Positions 24,501 through 36,500 of a DNA stretch of 64,000 bases are shown piece after piece. Numbering within the stretch: the stretch's first letter is position 1; each line of letters starts with the position of its first letter. The stretch is taken from NCBI GenBank assembly GCA_029891385.1, contig JAIWQS010000180.1:1-64000 (forward strand). The letters are read 5' to 3'. Below the pieces are notes generated by a model. That model saw nothing but the letters and a program-made list of their open reading frames with translations, was not told the origin of the DNA and did not search any database. Source of the DNA: Erythroxylum novogranatense. Lineage: Eukaryota; Streptophyta; Magnoliopsida; Malpighiales; Erythroxylaceae. Position numbers and translations under genes: made by a program.

Positions 24501-27500
24501 AGTTTATTCAGTGCTCAAACTACCAACATGGGGCGCCCTAGGAAGCCACCTCATCGCTTTCTAGAACCTGTTAACCCTCTCCGCTAGACACACTAGCTGA
24601 GCCGTAACTCGCTTAAGTAACATGGGATGGTATCAACTTCATACTAAGTTTTATGTACTATATGAGAATTAAAAAATAAGTTAGCTATATAAAGTTTTAG
24701 GACATAAGCTTGTTTAGAAAATAAAGAATCCTTTCTACAATAGGATTCAATTTTGTAAAATTCTTAGTTGGAAGCTTCTTAATTATTAAGATTACGGTTT
24801 CCAAAACTTCTCTACATATATGTATTCAATTGTTTAATGAGAGGATTACTGATTTTGTTCACAGTTTTGAAAATCTCAAATTACAAGAGGCAATACTTTC
24901 TTTTAAGAGCAATTCTTATACTTTAAGAATAATTCTCAGAACTACCCAATCAAACATGTTACCCACTCTAATCAAGCTTACAGCGGATTATGCAACCACT
25001 GATTTTTCATTTCAATCGATTTTTAATCAAGATTGGTTTACTGTTCATTCAATTCTAAACAACAATGTTTGAAAGGTGAAAGTTCATCGACTTCTTTAGA
25101 GAGGAAAACATCTATTCTTTCATAAGATGGTAAAGGGTTTCAAAATTACTTTTTGCCAAGTTATAGCAGTAATTCTGCCTATCCCAACCATCCTGAAGAT
25201 TCGATCTTGACACAGAACTTTACTTTTGGTTCTTCAAAGGATAAATCACCACCAATTTTGTTGCTGATATGCTAGGGCATACATAGTCGAACAAGGCCTA
25301 CAAAAGTCAATATTTCAACTGAAATCCCTCGATTAAAACCGTGGCTAGAATAAGATACCTACAAAGAAGAATAATGTTATGGTACACTTCTCTCTTAAGA
25401 GTCTCCCTGTCCATCTTTCCTTTTACTATCAATTTGTGCACAACTCATTCAGCACTTCTCTTTGGAAGCTAGATCCCCACACTAAGCTTAAAATCTTTTC
25501 TACCCTTTTCAGCTCTTCGCAAGAGAAAAGGAAAAGTAGACAAAGTGCTATTAGGCTAAACATAACCATAACGTTGAAATTGAGAAATTCTATTTACATA
25601 ATAAGAAAGTACATATCATTCTAGTACAGTTGGTGCCTTCTAGGATGTGGTGATCTAGCTAAGTTTGTTATTTGAGTCAGCATAGAGTGCAGTATTTGGG
25701 GGAGGTGATAGAGATGAGTATGGACACTAGATTGGTGATTTTGTTTTGGGGAATCTCTGGGACAGGGAAGAACAATGGCGTCACAAAAGATACTATTTTC
25801 TTTGTTATCAAAGAATACAGCTCACCTTTTACACATTTTCTTCTCAATTTCTCTCTATTCCTCACCCCCTCTTCTCTGTTTCCTATGTTATTACAGTTAT
25901 CATAGTAAGGTCTTATCATAATGCTTACATTTTTAGATTGCCAAGTGACAGCGAAATTAGTCCTATATTTAAAGTTGCACATTTAACTTTTTTCTCACAA
26001 TTTTAGATTTTAGAATCTAAATTTTAAGAAGTTAAATTCAAACTTGCATAATCAGGAGTCGTTGCATTCTATGTCAAGGGCATCTCCAAACAGGCCGAAG
26101 AGATTAAAATAGAGTTTATAAACAAAACAAAGCAGGAAAGATCACTCGTCCACAAGTTTTAATTTCTTTTAGGACTTAAAACTTATTTAAGAATAAAAAA
26201 AAGCCTTATTAGAGTAGAATTCGGTTATACTTTGAAAAAATTATTATGATTTAAGGTTCCAAGAACTTCTCCACATATATGTTTCAGCTCTTTTATGAAG
26301 GTGTGATACTTTTTTTAAGAGTAATTTCTAGTTTCACGATCCTAAGAATCACTTGGGAGCAATTCTTAAAGCTACATATTGTTTGTTTATTTAATAAAAT
26401 CCAGCAATTCTAACTTGGATTTCCAGCAACTCAAACCTTAACTTTCAACAACCCTTTACAAAAATTTCAGCAACTTAACAAAAACCCAGATTTTCCAATT
26501 TTCATAAATTTTATTAATTAGTTGTTATATCTTCTATTCATTCCACTTCACAAAGAGGTATCACATCACATGAACCCTTGATTTTCTCAATTATTGCACA
26601 AATATTGTGGTTTGCTAGTAAATGAGAGCATTTGAAATATGATGTGCAAACATCTTGGAGAACAGTTTGAATAACATAAGTTAGACACTACATCAAATCT
26701 GTTTACTAAATGCTGGTAAAGAAGTTTTTATTGACCTTTGTGAATGTTTTGATGAGATTTTTGTTTTGATTATGTGCAGCACTGCCCATCAAGTGCTTAC
26801 AATTCTCCATACTGGACTACAAACACTGGTGCTCCAGTCTGGAACAACATTTCCTCGTTGACTGTTGTAAATCAAAGTGGGGAAGTGGAGTTTTCCAAGT
26901 TCTAGGAGTGTGATCGTCTTTGATTCTAGTCCTACTCCCAATATTAGGTTTTGTGTTTGTAAAGGCTCTAGTGACGGTATATCTATCCCCTTCTAATTGT
27001 TTCATCTTTCTTGCTACATACATTATGACTACTGCTTTTAACTCTGGAATGCATCTTTATTATGACTGTTTGCAAGTTTTGTTTTGTATGTGAATTTCTT
27101 GACAAGTGCATCTTGTTGACAAGTTGGACATCTTTTTGATAAACTGTTATTATGCTGCTACATTTTTATTTTATATAAACTAATCATAAAACAACCAGTG
27201 ATCAAGGAGCCACGCTTCAATGATGACGATGACCATAGAAATATATTCAAATTTCCATTTAGCAGAATAAGTTATTGTAAATATATGTAAAACAATGTTG
27301 CTTAAGTAATTAAAGTTATATTAGCATTTTATTGTATCATTCAGCCATTTTAAATCAATACAACTCAAATCATTTCCTATACACATATTCCTGTGATCAA
27401 TTAACATAAATATGGTGTAGTTTAATTAGTTGCAATAGAATGATTATATGTTGAAATCACGTATATTTCAAAAGTAGATGTCTCTAACAAAAAGTGCCAC

Positions 27501-30500
27501 TAATCACATGCAAATGCAGCGCATTTATAGGAAAGACTAACTAACAAATATAGAAATAAGAAACTGGGTGTATTTCCTGCATACCTTGGACTTGTAAGGG
27601 TATTCAGTTGGATAATTCTCTTCTCTAAAAATTTCAAGAAATCGTTGCTTCACCTCCAACTTTTTGTCAACTGATGAAACAACACGAACTACAAGAGCTT
27701 CTGCTCCAGGAATCTGAAAATACGAGTTATTGCAAAAATCAGATAACAGCACTTAGCTCAGTGTCCAAATTAGTTCATAAATACTTACGTAACCTTATGG
27801 AAATTAACAGTATAAACTATGGAAGGATTTGCTTCAGGTCTCAAAGAGTAACATATAAAGCCACCATCAAATTAAAAACCAGGTTGTCAGCCCTTAGACT
27901 CTCTGTAATTATTGGTCTTAACTGGCAAAGGATTGAGTCTGCTAGATATAATTTTATGTGATTCACTATGAATCAACAATAAAATTTTAAGTGTATCGAT
28001 TCCACACATACTAAGATGAAAAACAATCCTGCACTAAGAACAAAGAAGATAGCATTCTTTAAATAATTGACACGAAATAACATAACTATCCCATTGATTA
28101 AAGAAAAGCTTGTTAACCACACAAACATATTGGACAATATGATCATATATGACCCACCTCATCATAACTTTTCCCTAGAAGTTTGGCCCTATCTTGTCTT
28201 TCCTCCTTCAGTTTCCTAAATAACCTCTGTTCTATGTGATCACTAAGTATGGTTCTTGGTAAATCTTTTGCTCCAAGAACAGCGCCTGTGGCAAGGGCTT
28301 ACGCTCCCCTCTTTCAACCTCTTGAATGTAGCAATTAGGACAAGTATATTCAGCTTGCCCACCATCATTCCTCCGACCATTAAATAGAGCACAAATTTGA
28401 TGTTGCCAGGCCTCGCACTTGTCACATTGAACCCACTGCACATATAAGAAATATAAAACACAAAAAGCAAAGCAACCAATTCAATACTAGCATGCAAAGT
28501 TAAAGTAGCCCTATGTAAGGAAGCATTAGAATAGTACAACAAGCATTCACAAACCCATTCTTCAGTTTCCTCATCATTTTTCTTCTTCTCAAACCTTGCC
28601 TTCAGTTTTGTAGTCCCATCAACAACAACAGTATCTCCACGAGCCTCGTTATAGCACGGAATACATAAATAATGCCTTGTATCACCTGTTCCCATATAAT
28701 ACATGGCATTGCGCTTGATGCGAGCACCACATGGTGTACAGTATATAGGAGGTGGCTCAAAAGTAAGCTGCTCAACGGCACACAACTGACAAGAGTTCTC
28801 ACTCATCAGATGCTCCATTGCTTGATTTTTTTCAGCCTTAGCCTTACTCTGCACAAAGCAAAGGAATGAGTCAAATGACAGGAATTTCAGTCAGAACTCG
28901 TTTCTATTGCACGGAAGAAGAAGGAAAGATGTAGTCAACAGGGGAATGTTTATGAGAAATCAAATGCTTTTTTAATTTACAGAGCACTGAACCAAAAGTA
29001 ATCACCAAGAACTGAATGAGTTGCGCTTTTACAACATTACTAGCTCATACATGCCAGTAAAAGTGTATTGTGCAGAACATCAACAAGAAACCCCAATAAT
29101 TCCCGAAGCAATTGCTTTGCACATAATCATAGATCTGATAGGTTCCAGGAAAATTCATTGCTGAGTTGTCCTGGTTCTACCAAGATCATGATATAAATTT
29201 CAACTAGTATTCAAAGAGATCTTCAGGCTAATTCAAAAAATTGATATGGATTCATTGCTCATTCATTTAGCCACTTGAGACAAAAGGTAAAACCGATAGC
29301 AATACCATTTCTTTCTTACAGAGGTAGCTAATCACAAATGACACTTTGTTGTGTCCTTTGGAAAGAATAAGCAGCTCAAGCACTTTCAACCATCACAACC
29401 TTTTTGAAAGTTAGAGAGGAAAAGGATGGGTGTCATGCACTGTTTTCTCTTCATTCATTTTATATGATTTTCCTGTACTGGGATCAGAAAGGGAAAGAAA
29501 ATGAAAACAAATAGTAATGCCAAAAACATAATTAACAACATAGGATATGCCACACAAGTACAAGTTACTTTCTGGAAAAGGAATATATTGCTCACAAAGT
29601 GATTCAGGTTTCTACAGCTTACAATTACAAAGAAAAACTATCTGAAAGTAGTACGACAATTATCATCACTTTGTAGTGCAGCATTGCTAACACAGGCAAA
29701 ATAGATAAGCCGATATTTTTTAAAAGATGGGATATTGCACACTTCGCAAAAGTTTCAAAATTTACTGCAGAATGTTCCACCAATTGCTGTAATTTATTTG
29801 GAAATTCCAAAAAGAAAAATCCTAGTGATTAATAAAAGGATACATAAGGCACAAATAGGAGTGTAAGAAACAATCTTTAAACTGGTGAACTTGAAAAGGC
29901 ACAAAACAAAAGAGAACCCTCACCTGACCGACCCACTGTCTGAGTCCAATAATATGGTCTCTAACTTGTTCAGGAGTGAACAGTTCAATCAAAGACACCC
30001 CCTTTATTACTTTTGGCTTTCCAGTCTTGGTTCCAGCAACTTCCGAACGTTGGGTGCCATTTTCTTGTTTCAGTAAATCAAGTTCTTTCTCAACTTTCAT
30101 ACTCTCCTGTGTCACTGATCTAATGGACTCACTATGTATAGTAGAATCAACACCAAGCCTTTGGCTACTGACATCATCCATGTTATCTTTCCGCATCTCG
30201 CTACTACTTGGACTTCCTTGTCTAGAACTAACAGGAAGTTCTAACTTCACCTCCATATGCTCAGGCTTGATTGGCATACAAGCATCCCTGTGATTGAAAT
30301 CTTGGCACTGGACTTTCAGGGATGCATAGCACTCACCAATTGTAGAAGCTGGCACAGCAGAACCTTGACTCTCAGGTTTGAAAGAATGAGGGGATTGCTC
30401 TATCTTCATTCGTTTCATAGCTGGTTGTACATCTTCAGAAAATTTAATAACAGCTGAACTTTTTGACATTAATGGTGCTGAATTATCAGTAGTCTCAAAG

Positions 30501-33500
30501 GATTTGTTGGACAAGAAAGAATTTGTTGCTGGCCGAGTGCGTCCCTTCACTTGTGCTTCTATAAACTTTTTGACAGGAACACAAACAGGGCAACTAGCAT
30601 CTCTGCAGTGCTTGAAGTGTTGAATCAAAATCTTGGAATGCTGGCACCGGGGATGGGTGCATGGAGATAAATTGCATCTTCCCATATGTCTCAACAAGTT
30701 CTGGGCATTAACACAATTAAACTCTGGACATTTCCCTTCAGGGGCAGTGCATCGACGAGCATGCCACAGGAATAAAAGCCACCTCTGTTGATTTTTAAAC
30801 TGTCTGTCACGTGTTGCATTTCCAGATCTATAGGTGGCATTTTCTATGTTTTGGGGCTCAGATGTGCCTCTGTGAGGAACTGTTTGAACCGTAATAGATC
30901 CTTCAGAAGATAGATTATTAGGTTGAGCTTCATCTTGCCCAGAGATTCTTTGACAGAAATCTTGTTGGACACGATGCTCAAGTGACATGTTTTCAGAGAT
31001 GCAAGTTTTGTCTTGTGATTGATGATGCCATTGACCATGCAATACCGAATCTGATTCTGTTCCAACTGTAACGCAGTTAAAATCACTTTGGGCCTCTGAA
31101 ACAAATTCATGCTGAAGCAAGATCTCTTTCTTTTGCTGTGAATTTTGAGTAACCGAGGAACAGTTATGATGTTGTCCAGTTGGAAGAGACAAACTTTGTA
31201 CATGCCTAGAACGATCTTCAACAGCATTTTGCTGGAATTGGTTTTGTAACTCAGATATTTGTCGCTGTTCAGAGGTTTGTGAGATTAAAATCTCATTGTG
31301 TCGCTCCTCTTGGGGCTCAAGCTTCACTTGAGGCTCAAGCTTCACTTGAGCACTATGATCAGAAGCGAACTGAGAGTGACCAAAAGCACTATTGTTCATC
31401 AGATGCTGGTGCCAATGACCTTGCCGCTTACTTAGGTGTTGCTGCTGAAAGAATGTCTGTTGCTGAAACTGATTAGACTGTTGCTGAAATTGTTGCTTCT
31501 GATGAGATTGAAGCAGACTCTCTCCAGATGCTATTTGGGACTGAAAATTCGTCTTTTCAGACTGATCAAGTGTTTGGGGCTTCAGCTTCATATTTGCAGT
31601 ACGTTGAGTATCATGTAAACTGGACTCGTTATTAATGGAAGTAGAATTCATTTTTGACATGGACTGCATGCTCATAGAACTTAGATTTTGAGTGTTCATC
31701 GTTGATCCAACAGAAGATACAGCTCCATAGAAATTTCCAGAATCAAAAGAATCAGCCGAACCCACCCCATATCCTTCCCCTGAACCTATTTTAAATTAGA
31801 TGACACTTTAACGATAGATGTCAAAGCCAAAGCAAACATACAAGACAGAGAACTGAGAGAGATTACCCAGCATCAATTGTTGCTGACGTTCATCAAAATG
31901 CTGCTGTAATGGTTTCGGGGAACTAGCATAGGGAATGACATTCATGTAGCCCTCTGATGTACTAGGGTCATTCACAAGGTGAAATTTGCTTGTAATCATT
32001 CCAACACCACCATTCAAAGGCCCATCAGATAAACCACAAGGTTTTTGTTGCAAACCAGATGGGATGTTGCTACCCATTTGGCTACCCAGGTTCTGCAATA
32101 TATGATTGTTCTGACCACCCATATATGACTTCTGATGCAATGGTTGTGATACCATCGTAGTGTCAAAAGAAGAATAACCAGCAGTGTTCTTAGAAGATTC
32201 CATACTCACAAAAGCAGGGTTTGTATTGTTATTACTAAATCCAGGAGTTGGAATCATTTGGTTCGTCATCCTTGCACCCCTATGGACGACATATTCGTAC
32301 CAGAACTAATGGAATAACTGGGTTGTGATTGCTGATATCCATTAGCTTGATTTCCTGTAAACAAGGAATTTCAATCATATGCAAAGCATAGATAGAAGTA
32401 ACTATGGAAGTTGTAACTGAGGCTTTAATTTGTAACAAGTACCACCCTGAATACCACTAGTTGGCAACAGCCCCCCTGTGTCGACACTTGTCAGTGCTAT
32501 GCTATCACAGGCTGTGGAAGAAATCATCATTGTATTTACAGAAGAAGCCATCAGGTTGGAATTCCCATTGTGTGACATACCCGGGGTTGGTATCATTGTA
32601 CCAATGGAAGAGGATGAATTAACAAGCTGTACATTTCGTCGATTGTGGATATTTGCGGGAGGGTGCTTGAGCAGTGCACTCAAACGACTCTCTAATGTAC
32701 TCACATTCATATACTCCTCCTACAAGAAAAGTTCTAATGCTTGTGAATCCAAAAAGATAATATGACCAAGAATCGAATGAAAGGTAGAGGTCCAACAACA
32801 AAATTTCTATAAGTATGTGATAGTGATTATTATCATCATTATCAACCAATCAATCACGATATAATATAAGCAATTAGAGATCCAGGATATTTGAAGAGAA
32901 GATAAATAAAGCACAAAAATGAACCTTTGACTGAGCAGCTTTGAACAGACCATACTCCAGGCGTTTAGCAAAGTCCCTAAACTTCTGCTTCTGTGGTTCA
33001 CCAACTGGATGAGACTGCCGCTGCAATATAATTGCCAATCTATACAGCATCCACGAAAATAAGTCAATGTGAGAAACACAATTTTGTTAAACAACAGGCA
33101 AATACATGTTATTACTAATATTTGTCTATGAATATTTGCAATGTGCTGTTTAAGAAACTAGAAGCCAAAACCAAATGTTTTTAAATATAAATCTACAAGG
33201 AATATTTAAACAGCCAATCAGTGAGTACAATGCCACCAAAAAGGTGAGTTCAATAAGGATCTCCATCCATGATAACCCAAATCGAAGGTAGTACTCAATG
33301 CTGAAAATCCACTTATGACCCGAAAAAAAAGAAAGAAAAACTGGAATAACTGAATGTATCTTGGGAAAGTTCTAATAACCCTTGAACAAAACTACCGACG
33401 TTAAAGTTCACCTGCATTTATAAATGAATTACATGCAGAAGAACGGACAAGACTTTTAATAACTAAAATTACTGGCAGAAACAACCCTTAAATTTTGCAA

Positions 33501-36500
33501 CCAACCATCTTCACCAGAGACTTTGGTGATAAAGAAATAAAAGACAATGCGGTAAAATAGATTAATATCAAGCTAATACATGTCACTTATAGTGATGCAG
33601 GAGCAATTAGTTTAATTTTCCTAGTTAATATTGGATTTCTTACTATTTAGTATTTCTTAAGTTATTTGGATTCCTAGTTATCATAGGATTAGCATATTAC
33701 TTTTTAATTAGTATTTCCTTTTCCTATTAGGAGTTGGATTAGGTCCTATGCTAGTATAAATAGGCTGCCTATGCTTGATTTTTAGGTATGTCTTTTATCA
33801 ATCAAATAATTTTATGCTTTTAGAGGTTTTTCTACAAACCCTAAGCCCTATTTTCAAGTTCCAGCTACAATCTACATCAATTATAGCCTATTCTATTCTA
33901 CTTATCTTTGTTTTTCCTTTCCCACACTACGTCAAATTGGTATCAGAACAAGTTAGATCCTTAGATTTTGATTGCTTAGCTATGGTTGGACGTGGTAGAA
34001 CACATGGACGTGGAAATCAAGATAACCAAGGAGAGATGGCTAAGTTGAGACGTGTGATTGCAGACTTGTCGCAAGTTGTACAAGATCTGCAGCAGTGATG
34101 GGAACCAATGGCAGCCCGAATGGAGATTCCAGAAGGCGACCACAACCCCTCAGATGTAAGGCTGAAACTGAAGATTCAGTGGATGACAACCCCTTTCATG
34201 CAGCTGGACTCGTAAACAATGCAGTAAGAGGGGGATTGGAAGAGAGGATAATCCATGATCCTGAATTGAATGGTGGTGGAATTACAATTGAAGCTGTTGA
34301 TTTTCATAGAAAGATGCATGTGGAGAACTATTTGGATTGGGAGGCGACTTTAGAGACTTATTTTGAATGGAAACCTGTGGTTGAAGCTAGAAAAGCGTTG
34401 CTTGATAAGCTTAAATTGAAGAGCACTGCACTTCAATGGTGGAAGCGAGTTGAGGAGCAACGTGCATGACAAGGCAAGCCTAAAATTAGCACTTGGGAAC
34501 ACATGAAAACAAAGTTGCGCAAACAATTTTTACCAGTTGATTACTTAATGGAATTGTATGAAAAGTTTCCATTCATTGAGATAAAGGAGCTCAAGTGTGG
34601 AGGAATACACGGCTGAGTTTAACAATCTCTCAATTCGAGTGGGGTTGAATGAAACTAACGAACAATTAACCTCTCGATATCTAGCAGGTTTGAATCAATC
34701 GATTAGGGATGAGATGGGGGTAGTTTGATTGTTTAACCTTGAGGAAGCAATGCAACATGCCTTAATGGCAGAAAAACGAATCTGGACGTATGGTTCTAGA
34801 AGGAATTTTTTTGGAAGAACAAATGGAGCTGTTCAGAGGAGTGTCGGAGCTATTCGCAATGAAAAAACAGGTCAATCAACCCCTAGAAATAGTCGCAAGA
34901 CTGCCAACATGAACTGAGCTAATGGAGGAAATATGGGCAACATTGAAAAAGGGAAGGCTTTGGTGAAGTTTGGAGCAACAAACAACTCTAATCCTAATAA
35001 TTTTAAAGCTGGCAGCAGCTCACAAATTCGATGTTTTACTTATGGAGAAAAAGGTCATGCTTCTTATGCTTGTCTGGAGTGAAGGGTGAACCTCATTGAA
35101 TTAGAAGAAGAGGAGGACGTGTCAAACCCTGTGTATAATGATAACGTGGAAGAAAGTGAGGATATAAATGTGTACCCAGCTCAACGAGAATCTTTAGTGG
35201 TTCAACAAGTAATGACAACCACTAACAAGTGCGCAAGGGAAGATTGGAGACGTCGTAGCATATTTTGAACCCATGTTAATTGTGGAGGTAAGGTGTGCAA
35301 TTTAGTTATTGATGGAGGTAGCATGGACAATGTTATTTCAAAAGATGCAGTAGGAAAGCTTAAACTTACCACTGAAAGGCATCATCATCCTTACAAGATT
35401 GGTTGGCTTAAGAAAGGTCATGCAATTCCAATCACTTCTCGATGCTTAGTCAAATTTACTATAGGTTCAAATCTAGATGATGAAGCTTTGTGTGATGTTG
35501 TGCCTATGGATGTTGGCCATCTTCTTGTGGGCAAACCTAGGTTATATGACCATGACATGGAACACCTCACTAAACCAAACACTTAACACTTTTCGTAAAG
35601 GCAACAAGACTCACACCTTAACCCTTTAAAGGAAGAAGCCAAAGAGACTTCTAAATCTTCAAAGGGTGGCAAGGTTAGTAGATATATAGCAGCTGAAAGG
35701 TTCGAATCAAAATGTGAAGAGTCAGAGGTGGAGTATGCCTTGGTTAGTAAGGCTATGAAGGATGACAAAGTCGGAAATTTGATTCAACAACCTCCTGAAA
35801 TCCAGCAATGTTGAAGGAATTCAAGGAGCTGGTCAGCAATGATTTGCCTCCAAGTTTACAACCCATAAGAAGCATTCAACATGCTATTGATTTGGTGCCT
35901 GGAGCACCTCAACCTAATTTGTGAGCATATAGAATGCCACCTATGCAACATGTCAATATACAAAAACAGGTTGTTGAATTGCTTAGTAAGGGACTAGTGC
36001 GAGAAAGAAAGTCCTTGTGCTTCAGCATCTCTACTTGCTCACAAAAAGGATGGTTCTTGGAGAATGTGTGTTGACAGTTGTGCTATCAACAAAATAACTG
36101 TCAAGTACAATTTCCTATTCCTCGTTTGGATGATATGCTTGATCAACTAGGTGGTTCTAAAGTGTTTTCAAAGATTGATTTGAAGAGGGTACCATCAACT
36201 CATATTGAGGTGTGGAGCATAGTAGTTAATAGCGGATAGCGGCGCGGAGCGGCCGACCCCGAAAACGCTATAGCGGAATAGCGGATAGCGGAGCGGCCGC
36301 TATTTCTACACACACATAAGCTTTCTACACACGTCACACACATATATATATAAGCTTCACCAGAGGTTTAGCATGGAAAACAATTGAATACAATACACCA
36401 ATAAGTTCGAGACGAGAGTAATCATCAACATCATAAGCTTTCTATAACTAAGCTTTCTAACAATAATCATCATCATCATCTCCTAGATCTACCATCTCTT

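Larger units (their letters stand above)
22368..27584 (-). other. HAC1 intron 8, 5.2 kb
   Basis: Donor GTATGC after exon 8, acceptor CTTCCAG before exon 9. AT-rich, with dispersed repeats (24.66-25.07, 26.15-26.5 kb) and an 87-bp catalase fragment (26780-26866). No other recognisable gene; the open frames at 23.0-26.0 kb show no family signature. Confidence 0.8.

Noticed and set aside
23039..26006. Several 70-125-codon frames in HAC1 intron 8
   Set aside because: AT-rich, leucine/serine/phenylalanine-rich text without motifs; lengths are within chance for such composition.
29885..31620. Plus-strand open frames of 60-105 codons antisense to HAC1 exon 5
   Set aside because: They mirror the coding exon and show no independent homology or splice context.
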